A DNA stretch of 32,366 nt, taken from positions 1 to 32,366 of the forward strand of contig CALUGX010000018.1 in the NCBI GenBank assembly GCA_944320285.1, given 5' to 3'. The translations under genes were made by a program, and so were the position numbers. Below the pieces are notes generated by a model. The model was not told the DNA's origin. It saw nothing but the letters and a program-made list of their open reading frames with translations, and did no database searches. Origin of the DNA: an uncultured Prevotella sp. (GTDB lineage: Bacteria; Bacteroidota; Bacteroidia; Bacteroidales; Bacteroidaceae). Positions 1-8,392 of this stretch are shown here, piece by piece (position 1 is the stretch's first letter; every line of letters starts with the position of its first letter).

Positions 1-1
1 C

Positions 2-799
2 ACCATGCCGCAGTTCGCCCACCTGCCGCTGCTCCTCAAGCCCGACGGCAAAGGCAAGCTGAGCAAACGCGACGGCGACCGTCTCGGTTTCCCTGTGTTC
101 CCCCTCGAATGGCACGACCCCAAGAGCGGCGAAGTGAGCAACGGCTTCCGCGAGCAGGGCTATTTCCCCGAAGCGGTTGTCAACTTCCTCGCCCTCCTCG
201 GCTGGAACCCCGGCACGGAGCAGGAGCTTTTCACGATGGACGAGCTTATCAGCCAGTTTGACATAGCCAAGTGCAGCAAGGCCGGAGCGAAGTTTGACTA
301 CAAGAAAGCCGTATGGTTCAATCACGAATACATCCTCCGCAAGAGCGACGACGAGATAGCCCGCCTCTTCGCACCGATAGTGGCCGGCAACGGCATCGAC
401 GAGCCTATGGAGCGCGTCAAACAGGTGGTTCACATGATGAAGGACCGCGTAGACTTCGTGCGCGAGCTGTGGCCGCTGTGCTCGTTCTTCTTCATCCCGC
501 CCACGGAGTATGACGAGAAGACCGTGCGCAAGCGTTGGAAGGAAGACTCGCCGCGCGTGATGGGCGAACTGGCCGACCTGCTTGAAAGCCTCAACGACTT
601 CTCACTGGACAACCAGGAGCGTGCAGTCATGGCATGGGTCGAGGCCAAGGGCTACAAGCTCGGCGACGTGATGAACGCCTTTCGCCTCGCCCTCGTTGGC
701 ATTGGCAAGGGTCCCGGTATGTTTGACATATCCGCCTTCCTCGGCAAGGAGGAGACTCTGCGCCGCCTGCGCAAGGCAATAGAAACGATTAAAAATTAA
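2..799 (+). CDS. gltX: Glutamate--tRNA ligase, 3' part (5' end outside window)
   Basis: This is the C-terminal part of glutamyl-tRNA synthetase, which charges tRNA-Glu (and in some bacteria tRNA-Gln) with glutamate in the cytoplasm. The reading frame is open from the first bases of the window, so the N-terminal catalytic half is missing; the first Met seen, at position 5, is internal. The class I KMSKS loop is visible as KLSKRDGDR, encoded near positions 56-82. It is followed by the typical stretch [19 protein letters not shown] and the helical anticodon-binding region. The stop codon TAA (797-799) lies inside a repeat of the TTAAGAGTTAAG family, giving a -IKN end. waaA follows about 100 bp downstream on the same strand. 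Identification is firm; whether the enzyme is discriminating cannot be told from this fragment. Confidence 0.96.
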   Translation, partial: TMPQFAHLPLLLKPDGKGKLSKRDGDRLGFPVFPLEWHDPKSGEVSNGFREQGYFPEAVVNFLALLGWNPGTEQELFTMDELISQFDIAKCSKAGAKFDYKKAVWFNHEYILRKSDDEIARLFAPIVAGNGIDEPMERVKQVVHMMKDRVDFVRELWPLCSFFFIPPTEYDEKTVRKRWKEDSPRVMGELADLLESLNDFSLDNQERAVMAWVEAKGYKLGDVMNAFRLALVGIGKGPGMFDISAFLGKEETLRRLRKAIETIKN

Positions 800-871
800 G
801 AGTTAAGAATTAAGAAGATATGCGATGTTTGATTGGAGCAAAGGCATATTTTCTTAATTCTTAACTCTTAA
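796..871. repeat. Repeat family A, copy 1: near-perfect inverted repeat between gltX and waaA
   Basis: Arms 796-816 and 851-871 are exact reverse complements (21 bp). With one wobble pair the stem extends to about 796-823 and 844-871, leaving a loop of about 20 nt. The inner arm ends carry the core GATATGC / GCATATT, shared with the copy at 16268-16333. The left arm contains the gltX stop codon. It could act as a transcription terminator or an mRNA 3' stabiliser; that role is inference. Confidence 0.85.
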
Positions 872-901
872 TTCTTAACTCAACAAATCTTTGTTTTTGA
901 A

Positions 902-2119
902 ATGTACGAACTCATAATAAGCCTTTACACGCTCGGCGTGGCCATAGCCTCGCTGTTCAATCCCAAGGCACGGAAGATGTGGCGGGGCGGCCGCGAGGCC
1001 TTCCGCGTGCTCCGCCGCGAGGTCGACAGCAGCCGACGTTACGTCTGGTTCCATGCGGCATCGCTCGGAGAGTTCGAGCAAGGACGCCCCATCATGGAAC
1101 GTCTGCGCGCCGAACGGCCCGAATACAAAATACTGTTGACGTTCTTTTCGCCGTCGGGTTACGAGGTTCGCAAGAATTACGAGGGTGCCGACATCGTGTG
1201 TTACCTGCCCCTTGACACCTATTTCAGTGCGCGCAAGTTCCTCAGACTGGTGCATCCTGAGATGGCTTTCTTCATAAAATACGAGTTCTGGTGGAACTAT
1301 CTGCACATCCTCAAACGGCGCGGCGTACCCGTCTACAGCGTCAGCAGCATCTTCCGCGAAGGCCAGGTGTTCTTCCGCTGGTACGGCAAGACATACAGCA
1401 ACGTGCTAAAATGCTTCACACGCTTCTTCGTACAGAACGACGAAAGCCGCCGCCTGCTCGCCACGCTCGGCATCACCAACGTTGACATCACGGGCGACAC
1501 ACGATTTGACCGCGTGCTCGAAATCAAACGCCAGGCCAAGCACCTGCCCCTTGTCGAAGCCTTCAGCCGGGACCATAAGGTGTTCGTGGCCGGCAGCAGC
1601 TGGCCTCCCGACGAGGATATCTTCATCAACTACTTCAACGAACACCGCGACTGGAAGCTTATCATCGCACCCCACGTAATCGGCGACGACCACATCAGCC
1701 AGATACTTGGCAAACTCCGGCGCACAGCCGTGCGCTACACAGAGGCTACGGAGGACAGCGCGCGCCGGGCCGACTGCCTGATAATAGACTGCTTCGGATT
1801 GCTTTCGTCAATCTACGGCTATGGCGACGTGGCCTACGTCGGAGGCGGTTTCGGCGTCGGGATACACAATGTCCTCGAAGCCGCAGTGTGGGGTATGCCC
1901 GTAATCTTCGGCCCGAACAACAAGCGTTTCCAAGAGGCGCAAGACCTGCTGGCCGCAGGCGGCGGCCTTGAAATTGACTCTTACAGCCAGTTTGAGGCAG
2001 TGATGAACACTTACGTCACTGACTCTTCGGCCATACGCCACGACGGTGACAAAGCCGCCGGATACGTTGAAGCGAAAGCGGGGGCTACGGGCAAGATACT
2101 GACGGCTGTCGGACTTTAA
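902..2119 (+). CDS. waaA: 3-deoxy-D-manno-octulosonic acid (Kdo) transferase
   Basis: A 405-residue inner-membrane-associated GT-B glycosyltransferase that transfers Kdo from CMP-Kdo to lipid A precursors, an essential LPS core step. The N-terminus (residues 1-20) is a single hydrophobic anchor. HAASLGEFEQ at 51-60 contains the GEF motif whose glutamate (E57) corresponds to the catalytic base known for the family. GDTRFDRV lies at 198-205. The C-terminal nucleotide-sugar domain carries YVGGGFGVGIHNVLEAAVWG and then PVIFGPNN around 312-340. Length is slightly below the usual 420-430 residues, as expected for Bacteroidetes. The ATG at 902 is chosen because it precedes the membrane anchor directly. 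The gene sits downstream of gltX, separated by a repeat hairpin. Whether it adds one or two Kdo residues cannot be read from the sequence. Confidence 0.95.
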   Translation: MYELIISLYTLGVAIASLFNPKARKMWRGGREAFRVLRREVDSSRRYVWFHAASLGEFEQGRPIMERLRAERPEYKILLTFFSPSGYEVRKNYEGADIVCYLPLDTYFSARKFLRLVHPEMAFFIKYEFWWNYLHILKRRGVPVYSVSSIFREGQVFFRWYGKTYSNVLKCFTRFFVQNDESRRLLATLGITNVDITGDTRFDRVLEIKRQAKHLPLVEAFSRDHKVFVAGSSWPPDEDIFINYFNEHRDWKLIIAPHVIGDDHISQILGKLRRTAVRYTEATEDSARRADCLIIDCFGLLSSIYGYGDVAYVGGGFGVGIHNVLEAAVWGMPVIFGPNNKRFQEAQDLLAAGGGLEIDSYSQFEAVMNTYVTDSSAIRHDGDKAAGYVEAKAGATGKILTAVGL

Positions 2120-2182
2120 CCTGAAACCTGATTTTAGCGGCCCTGGATTATAACCTCACAATAATCTGCTGAATGTAAAATA

Positions 2183-2226
2183 TTAAGGCGCGGAATGCTT
2201 GTTGTCAAGCGTTCCGCGCCTTATTT
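2183..2226. terminator. Bidirectional rho-independent terminator between waaA and the C10 peptidase gene
   Basis: A long stem pairs 2185-2200 with 2207-2222; the GC-rich part AAGGCGCGGAA matches TTCCGCGCCTT exactly. It is flanked by TATT on the left and TTATTTAT on the right. It lies between two convergent genes and can serve both. Confidence 0.88.
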
Positions 2227-2245
2227 ATACGTCTGCGGCTGTCTG

Positions 2246-4597
2246 TTATCTTACCACGAACTTCTTACCGCCGCGTATGTAAATGCCCTTTGGCAACCTT
2301 GTTGCATCCGTACCCATATACAAACCGTTGATGCTGTATATCTTTGAAGGCTCTTTCTCAGCCTTGACATTCACTATTCCGGATGTTTCGACTATTGTGA
2401 AAGGCAGTCTATATCCAAATTCTACTATCTCAAAGCTGTCGTTAAGATAGCCAAGCGATACTTCCCCGTCGCCTTCTTTGACACCTATATAATCAAGCAG
2501 CCAGCTTACTCCCATTGAGATAGTCACCGTCTTGGTCTCTCCCTTGTTAATCATGAAGTCCTGATATTCATACGTATGCCATCCGTTAATGCCCAATATA
2601 CTCTCCAGTCCGTTATCATAGAACCCGCCGGAGTTGGATATTGTGGCCGTGTAAACTACTTCGCCGTCATACGCAACCTCAGGGGTGATAAGCTGCATAT
2701 TGTCAAGCGTGAGCACCGGAACGCCATCGGCGGGTATCGAGACGTCAAGATTAAGTATGCCGATTTTGCATTCCTGACCGGTAACGGGGTCGTTGTAATA
2801 CACTTCTATTTCCTCTTTCACGGTGTTGTCGGGTATCAATATGCGCGCCGTCATGGGCTTCGTTTCACCTTCTTCGATAACGAAGTTGTCAAAGAAGAGG
2901 GTCTGTCCGCCCGTCTTGTCACGCAAATACACTATTTGGTTGAACTCCGGGCCGCTGTTCGCGATGTTGAATGTAATATCGGCATTGTACCCTGCATACG
3001 CCGAACCGCCAGCAACCTCAGCCCCGCCGGTAACAGACAGGTTGAAGGTAACTTGTTCAGGAGCAGACAGAAAGACAAGTCCGTTGCTCACTTTGGCCAC
3101 GATGTACGCATTGCTGTAGGGCGATGAAGGCGTCATCTGCTTGAAATCACCCTGCGTCAGACCGTAAACAGGGTGCAGTGTGTACGTCCCGTCGGGCAGG
3201 GTGAGCGGCAATTTGAAACTGAAATTCCATTCGCTGAACCCGTAATTTTCTTTTAATGATGTTTGCACGGAGCATTGCCCTGCCACGGGATTGCCGCTTT
3301 CATCATATAAGGCGACGCCGAAATAGCCGTCAAAACTTCCGTTCCGGGCGTAAAACCCATTAATAGTCAACGGTATTTCCCCGCCTTTTGCGTATGCAAC
3401 GGTCATGTTGGCAGTGAGCGATTCGTAAGTGAAATAAGTCTCTTCAGCAGGCTGCGACGTGCCTGTGTCGGGCTGTATGCCGCAAATAACCGTTTGATCT
3501 ATGTTGTAACCGTCGCCGGGGATGCCCGTGGGCACTAACGATGCAAGGTCGAACCAGCCGTCATAACCTCCGCCCCAGCCCCAGTTTATGTGGTAAAGAC
3601 CGTCAGAATCATACCCGTCACAGATAAACATATGACTGCTTAACATATTTGCTCCCCTGTATAACACCGGCCTGCCGTTATCGAGTTCGTTCATTATTAA
3701 TTCGTTCCATTCCGCAACCGTGAAGTCTTGGCGGTAACGGTATGCGCACGCTTCGTCGTATCCGAAATGGCTGGTCAATATCTCCGGTGTTACGCCTCCG
3801 CCCGAACTGTAATAACAATAGTCCATCCCAACGGCCATGCCACAGGCGTACATAAGGCGCGCAACAGCCATTTGAGCCTCTGTGCTTTCATCGCCGGTAT
3901 AGTAGGTGAGCATCTTGTCGTACTCAAAAGGATAGTTTTCAAGATTGTCATTGAAGCTCCAGCCATGCGTTTCCGTTGTGTATGCCACAGTGCCTTTACC
4001 ACATTCGGGATAACGCCAGTAATACATTATCTGCGCCATTGCCGTAGCTACGCAGCCAGTAACGCTCTTTCCGCCGTGCGTGTTGTCATCGGGACATAGC
4101 AGGTTGTATGGTTCGCCTTGGTTCCATTGGGTCTGTATCAACGGTGCGACGGCCTTTCCGGTAGCTGCTTTGGCTTGTGTGTAGGCCTGTGCGACCGTCT
4201 CTTGTGCCACGCTTTCCGCAGTCTTGGCAATGGCATCAAGCCACCAAGCCAAGGCCGGGGATACGTCAGCCTCGTTGTATCGTCCCGTTTCTGTGTAGGC
4301 GAGTACCGGCCGCATACGGTCGTCGCCTGCTACTACAATCATCCCCGCGTTGCCTTCGCGGTTGAAGATGTAGTAAAGCGGCGCCCCCGTGTCGTTGGTT
4401 GATGTCCTTGTGGCTGTCTTTGCCAGTGTCAGGGTTACTGCATTGCCGGCCGTTTTGCCATTGCTGTACGTTCGTGCCGTCTTGCCAAGGATATGGCGCA
4501 GAGCCATCTGTTTCGCTTGTTCGGCCGTTACCGGGCTGGCGTTGGACGCAACGACGCAGGCTAAGAGTAGAAGTAAAGTGAAGTAAAGTTTTCTCAT
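2246..4597 (-). CDS. Secreted C10-family (streptopain-like) cysteine peptidase with C-terminal sorting-type tail
   Basis: A 783-residue secreted protease. Residues 1-20 form a signal peptide. Residues 21 to about 150 look like the Spi-type inhibitory prodomain of C10 peptidases, with the PLYYIFN and GMIVVAGDDRMRPVLAY stretches typical of it. The catalytic domain follows: the nucleophile is C182 in SVTGCVATAMAQIMYYWRYP, the catalytic histidine is most likely H322 in SSHMFICDGYDSDG, and INWGWGG (337-343) supplies the conserved Asn-Trp. About 400 further residues look like beta-sandwich domains. The end (YSINGLYMGTDATRLPKGIY, then a basic tail) is of the type IX secretion or outer-membrane anchoring kind seen in Prevotella and Porphyromonas C10 proteases such as interpain and periodontain. 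Activation by self-cleavage of the prodomain is family knowledge, not visible here. The gene is monocistronic and convergent with waaA. Confidence 0.93.
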   Translation of the reverse strand: MRKLYFTLLLLLACVVASNASPVTAEQAKQMALRHILGKTARTYSNGKTAGNAVTLTLAKTATRTSTNDTGAPLYYIFNREGNAGMIVVAGDDRMRPVLAYTETGRYNEADVSPALAWWLDAIAKTAESVAQETVAQAYTQAKAATGKAVAPLIQTQWNQGEPYNLLCPDDNTHGGKSVTGCVATAMAQIMYYWRYPECGKGTVAYTTETHGWSFNDNLENYPFEYDKMLTYYTGDESTEAQMAVARLMYACGMAVGMDYCYYSSGGGVTPEILTSHFGYDEACAYRYRQDFTVAEWNELIMNELDNGRPVLYRGANMLSSHMFICDGYDSDGLYHINWGWGGGYDGWFDLASLVPTGIPGDGYNIDQTVICGIQPDTGTSQPAEETYFTYESLTANMTVAYAKGGEIPLTINGFYARNGSFDGYFGVALYDESGNPVAGQCSVQTSLKENYGFSEWNFSFKLPLTLPDGTYTLHPVYGLTQGDFKQMTPSSPYSNAYIVAKVSNGLVFLSAPEQVTFNLSVTGGAEVAGGSAYAGYNADITFNIANSGPEFNQIVYLRDKTGGQTLFFDNFVIEEGETKPMTARILIPDNTVKEEIEVYYNDPVTGQECKIGILNLDVSIPADGVPVLTLDNMQLITPEVAYDGEVVYTATISNSGGFYDNGLESILGINGWHTYEYQDFMINKGETKTVTISMGVSWLLDYIGVKEGDGEVSLGYLNDSFEIVEFGYRLPFTIVETSGIVNVKAEKEPSKIYSINGLYMGTDATRLPKGIYIRGGKKFVVR

Positions 4598-4706
4598 AAG
4601 TGGTGTTTTTTTATGTTATTGTACTATCTTATTAAGACTTTTACGCCGTCAATCATTCTCGTTTGCAGTATGTGTAATTATTGTGTACGCAATGAGTTAA
4701 TATCTG

Positions 4707-4714
4707 CAAATATA
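4707..4714 (-). promoter_or_regulatory. Candidate promoter for the C10 peptidase gene
   Basis: The minus strand reads TATATTTG, matching the Bacteroidetes -7 box TAnnTTTG. It would leave a leader of about 100 nt. No convincing TTTG -33 box is seen at the usual spacing. Confidence 0.45.
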
Positions 4715-4917
4715 ACAAAATAATGTTACACCGCCATGCCGGGCATCATTAAAATTACGTTTTACCACCATATTGGTGACATTTTATCGCTGTTTGCAAA
4801 CATTAAGTTTACACTTTTACACTGTATGGCGCCTCACTGTTGTAAAGATATTACCGAAAGGATAACCATTATTACGTTTTTTAGTATGCGTGTCGGGCAT
4901 TAGTGAAACTTAATGCG

Positions 4918-4925
4918 TATCTTTG
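4918..4925 (+). promoter_or_regulatory. Candidate promoter for the metallophosphoesterase gene
   Basis: TATCTTTG followed by C is a full match to the Bacteroidetes -7 box TAnnTTTG. It predicts a start near 4930 and a leader of about 60 nt. The -33 region is not a clear TTTG. Confidence 0.6.
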
Positions 4926-4992
4926 CAAAGCATGGTGCGTGCCGAGCGCAGGCCGTGCAGCAGCCATGACAGCTGTAAAAATAATGTAAATC

Positions 4993-6093
4993 ATGTGGTT
5001 CATAGTATTTTCCATCCTTCCCTTTGCGGGTTTGGCTTACGTGCTTTGGCACTTATGGTGCGTGCTTCCGCTGGCCTTCACATGGAAGTGCGCCGCCGTT
5101 GCGACGTGCGTAGCGGCCTTTGCCGCGCTGCCGCTCAACTTCGCCCACGTTACCGACTCTCTGCCCTTGTGGCTGGCAAGAGCGTGTTACGAGACAGGCA
5201 ACTCCGTTGTTTTCATTCTGCTTTACACCGTCTTGGCGTTTCTCTTGCTCGACCTTGGGCGGCTTATCGGCATTGTGCCGAAAGCGTGGCTTTATCACAA
5301 CAGCGTCACTTCGGCTGTGCTTGTTGTGCTGTTGGCCGGCGTTTTCACTTACGGATACTTCAATTACATGGATAAGAGGCGCCATGCCATAGACCTGCCT
5401 ACGACGAAAACAGCGGCAACGGGGATGAAGATGGTGCTTATGAGCGACCTGCATCTCGGCTATCACAACGGCCGCCGCGAACTGGCACGATGGGTAGACA
5501 TGGTTAATGCCGAGCGTCCCGACGTGGTGCTGTTGGCCGGAGACATCCTCGACGGCAGTCTGCGTCCCGTAGTAGAGGAAGGCATGGCCTCTGAGTTACG
5601 CCGCATAAAGGCGCCTGTTTACGCCGTTTTCGGCAACCACGAGTACTACGCCGGTGTGGACGGGGCAGCCGATTTTTACCGCAAAGCCGGCATAACACTG
5701 CTGCGCGACAGTATTGTAACTCTTGGCAACGTGGTCTTCGTAGGACGCGACGACCGTTCAAACCGGCACCGTAAGAGCCTCAGCGCGCTTATGCGCGGTG
5801 TAGACAAGACGAAATACATGGTCTTACTCGACCACCAGCCCTACCATCTTGAAAAGGCAGAACGTGCCGGAGTTGACTTCCAGTTTAGCGGACACACCCA
5901 CCGCGGGCAGCTCTGGCCAGTGTCTTTGATAACAGATGCCGTGTATGAATGCTCCTACGGACCGTGGCGGCGCGGGCATACGCAGTATTACGTAAGTTCC
6001 GGCATGGGCATCTGGGGTGGCAAGTTCCGCATCGGTACGTGTTCCGAATATGTCGTGGCCACGATTGCCGCACAGGAATACGATAATTCTTAA
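4993..6093 (+). CDS. Membrane-anchored calcineurin-like metallophosphoesterase
   Basis: A 366-residue protein of the YkuE/YaeI-like metallophosphoesterase group. The N-terminal 125 residues hold about four hydrophobic helices (roughly 3-25, 33-50, 70-95, 105-123), after which the catalytic domain begins. Metal-binding signatures are complete: SDLHLG (D152, H154), GDILDG (D184), GNHEYY (N215, H216), a histidine in LLDHQPYHL (H281), and SGHTHRGQLWP (H301, H303). This layout fits a dinuclear metal hydrolase facing either the cytoplasm or periplasm. Family members act on phosphodiesters including UDP-diacylglucosamine-like lipids, but the substrate here is unknown. A Bacteroidetes -7 promoter match lies about 70 bp upstream, and a bidirectional terminator follows. 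The ATG at 4993 fits because the hydrophobic segment starts at once. Confidence 0.88.
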   Translation: MWFIVFSILPFAGLAYVLWHLWCVLPLAFTWKCAAVATCVAAFAALPLNFAHVTDSLPLWLARACYETGNSVVFILLYTVLAFLLLDLGRLIGIVPKAWLYHNSVTSAVLVVLLAGVFTYGYFNYMDKRRHAIDLPTTKTAATGMKMVLMSDLHLGYHNGRRELARWVDMVNAERPDVVLLAGDILDGSLRPVVEEGMASELRRIKAPVYAVFGNHEYYAGVDGAADFYRKAGITLLRDSIVTLGNVVFVGRDDRSNRHRKSLSALMRGVDKTKYMVLLDHQPYHLEKAERAGVDFQFSGHTHRGQLWPVSLITDAVYECSYGPWRRGHTQYYVSSGMGIWGGKFRIGTCSEYVVATIAAQEYDNS

Positions 6094-6165
6094 CTTTTAT
6101 ATTGGGCTGACTTAACGCTTTCTTCCTAGCATCCCAAACTGCGGATGAATTCAAACGGAACAATA

Positions 6166-6200
6166 AAAGGCGGCACCTTGCAATGCAAGATGCCGCCTTT
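6166..6200. terminator. Bidirectional terminator hairpin
   Basis: AAAGGCGGCA (6166-6175) pairs with TGCCGCCTTT (6191-6200); an inner CTTGC/GCAAG stem closes a 3-nt loop. It is placed between two convergent genes with A/T runs on each side. Confidence 0.88.
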
Positions 6201-6236
6201 GTAAAATGCACGGATGGCCGTGCGCCAAAAGTATTG

Positions 6237-8249
6237 CTACTTATTATAATTCTCCAAACCCTTGTTGAGGAACTCCATATACTTGGATATATCCTCGTCA
6301 TAGCTGTAAGAGCCGGCTAAGGGCTTGCCTTTCGCGTCGATGATAACATAGAACGGCTGTGCGTTAGCACCGAACTTGTTGCGCTGCAGGTAGCTCCACT
6401 TGTCACCGACGGTGCGCAGTGTGCGCTTCTTTCCGTTCTCAACAACTTCTATTTGCTTGTCAAGCGGTGTCTTGTCGTCAACGTAAAGAGATACCAAAAC
6501 GAAGTCGTTGTTGAGCTTGTCTGCCACCTGCGGGTCGGTCCAAACGGCAGCTTCCATCTTACGGCAGTTGACGCATCCGAAGCCCGTAAAGTCAATCATG
6601 ACCGGTTTACCCTCGGCGGCAGCAGTGGCCATAGCCTGCTCATAGTTGGTGAAGCGAGGCTTCACCTCGTTGTGGTAGAGGTTGAAGTCCTGCGTGTTCA
6701 TAGGCGGAGCAAAGGCGCTGACGGCCTTACAGGGCGCACCCCAGAGGCCCGGTATCATATAAACTGAGAACGCCAGCGAAATCAAGCCAAGCATTATGCA
6801 CGGCACAGGCATGGCCTCGGTGGAATCGCCGTCGCTCTTGAATTTGAGTTTACCGATGAGATAGAGGCCGAGCAGACCGAAAATGACAATCCAAAGGGCG
6901 AGGAACACCTCACGGTCAAGCAGTCCCCAACCGTAAGCCAGGTCTGCCACAGAGAAGAACTTGAGGGCGAAAGCCAGTTCGATGAAGCCGAGCACCACCT
7001 TGATGGTATTCATCCATCCGCCCGACTTAGGTGCTTGCTTGAGCCATGTGGGGAACAAAGCGAACAGCGTGAACGGCAGAGCCAAGGCTATGGCGAAACC
7101 GAGCATACCGACGGCGGGACCTACGATGTTGCCCGACGTGCTGACCTCGACAAGCAGGAAACCAATGATGGGGCCTGTGCACGAGAACGACACGAGCGTA
7201 AGCGTGAAGGCCATGAGGAATATACTAAGCAGACCGCTCGTGGAAGAAGCCTTGTTGTCAACCTTGTTAGTCCACGAAGAGGGCAGCGTAAGCTCAAACC
7301 ACCCGAAGAATGACAGGGCGAACACTACCAAAAGCAGACAGAAGAAGATGTTGAACACGGCGTTAGTAGACAGTGCGTTGAGTGCACTCGCACCAAATAT
7401 CAGTGTGATGGCGAGGCCGAGCACGAGGTAAATCACGACTATCGAGACGCCGTAGGTTATGGCGTCACGTATGCCCTTCTTCTTATCCTTTGAGCGTTTC
7501 AGGAAGAAGCTGACGGTCATCGGGATGATAGGCCACACGCAAGGTGTGAACACGGCGACAAGTCCGCCGACGAGCCCCAACAGGAAGATGTAAATCAAAG
7601 AGTGGTCGCCAGAGCCTTGCGCACCGTTCATGGCCTGCAATTCGTCGATTACGGGCGTCCAAAGTCCGGTCGTATCTACGTCTGCGGGCACTGCCGCAGC
7701 CATACTGTCTGTGGCGGCCGAGTCAGCCACGGCCACGGTGTCGGCCTTGGCATCAGCCTCTTCCACAGCGGCTTCGGGAGCGTCAGCCGGGCCTTGTCCC
7801 TTGAAGTCAAACTCCACCTGGGTGGGCGGCATGCACATCTGGTCGTTGCAAGCCCCGTACTCAAGGTAGCCCTTTACGTGGTAAGTCTTTGCTGTAATCT
7901 TGTACTTCTGCACGAACGTGGCCGTATTCTCAAAGAAACGGAGCGTCATGCCGAACATTTCGTCGTGCTGACTGATAACCTTGCCACGGGGCGTGAGCGA
8001 GCCTACGGGCTTCACTCCCTCGGTGGCGTCGGTGTGGATTGTTGCCGACGTGGGGCCGCCGTCCGGCATTCCGGTGGAATAGACGTGCCACCCGGCGTCG
8101 ATTTTCGCCGTGAATACGACCTCGATTTCATCGGGCGCGGTCTTCTTCTGAGTCACGCTGAAGTGCACGGGGTCCTGCATCTGTGCTGCTGCCGACAGGC
8201 AGAAGACGGTCAGCAGCAGCGTCATGAATGTAGCCTTTATCTGTTTCAT
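6237..8249 (-). CDS. dsbD: Protein-disulfide reductase, DsbD family
   Basis: A 670-residue inner-membrane protein that carries reducing power from cytoplasmic thioredoxin to the periplasm. Residues 1-22 are a signal peptide. An N-terminal DsbD-alpha-like domain (about 25-150) has the pair C134/C139 in YGACNDQMCMPP. An Ala/Asp-rich linker (about 153-193) leads to the membrane domain (about 215-505) with roughly eight to nine helices and the exchange cysteines C237 (FTPCVWPIIP) and C357 (SFSCTGPIIG). A C-terminal thioredoxin fold carries CVNC (C559, C562) in MIDFTGFGCVNCRKME. All three cysteine pairs expected for DsbD are present, so the relay looks complete. It lies about 130 bp downstream of the desulfidase-like gene on the same strand. 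Its targets may be cytochrome c maturation or disulfide isomerases; none is encoded here. Confidence 0.95.
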   Translation of the reverse strand: MKQIKATFMTLLLTVFCLSAAAQMQDPVHFSVTQKKTAPDEIEVVFTAKIDAGWHVYSTGMPDGGPTSATIHTDATEGVKPVGSLTPRGKVISQHDEMFGMTLRFFENTATFVQKYKITAKTYHVKGYLEYGACNDQMCMPPTQVEFDFKGQGPADAPEAAVEEADAKADTVAVADSAATDSMAAAVPADVDTTGLWTPVIDELQAMNGAQGSGDHSLIYIFLLGLVGGLVAVFTPCVWPIIPMTVSFFLKRSKDKKKGIRDAITYGVSIVVIYLVLGLAITLIFGASALNALSTNAVFNIFFCLLLVVFALSFFGWFELTLPSSWTNKVDNKASSTSGLLSIFLMAFTLTLVSFSCTGPIIGFLLVEVSTSGNIVGPAVGMLGFAIALALPFTLFALFPTWLKQAPKSGGWMNTIKVVLGFIELAFALKFFSVADLAYGWGLLDREVFLALWIVIFGLLGLYLIGKLKFKSDGDSTEAMPVPCIMLGLISLAFSVYMIPGLWGAPCKAVSAFAPPMNTQDFNLYHNEVKPRFTNYEQAMATAAAEGKPVMIDFTGFGCVNCRKMEAAVWTDPQVADKLNNDFVLVSLYVDDKTPLDKQIEVVENGKKRTLRTVGDKWSYLQRNKFGANAQPFYVIIDAKGKPLAGSYSYDEDISKYMEFLNKGLENYNK

Positions 8250-8354
8250 ATTGTTTGTTGTTGTTTATTTTTCTGGTGATTTGGTAGGAGTTATGTGATA
8301 ACCGGGAGTACATGGAGCTGTATCGAGGGGTAATCAGGCACATCGGTGGCGGCC

Positions 8355-8392
8355 CAATTCTTAATTTTTCACTCTTAACTCTTAATTCTTCA
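8355..8392. repeat. Repeat family A, copy 2 (single arm)
   Basis: Minus strand reads GAATTAAGAGTTAAGAG followed by GAAAAATTAAGAATTG. It carries the stop codon of the desulfidase-like gene, giving a -VKN end. No matching opposite arm is seen nearby. Confidence 0.7.

Larger units (their letters stand above)
4598..4992. other. Divergent intergenic region between C10 peptidase and metallophosphoesterase genes
   Basis: About 395 bp without a credible gene. It is AT-rich and holds a promoter candidate for each flank (4707-4714 minus, 4918-4925 plus). A short palindrome, ATGCCGGGCAT, lies near 4736-4746. Apparent reading frames here overlap the downstream gene out of frame and have no coding character. 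Confidence 0.7.

Noticed and set aside
7602-8279. A 225-codon plus-strand frame opposite dsbD
   Set aside because: The dsbD frame has all expected motifs; the antisense product is His/Gly/Val-rich without recognisable features.
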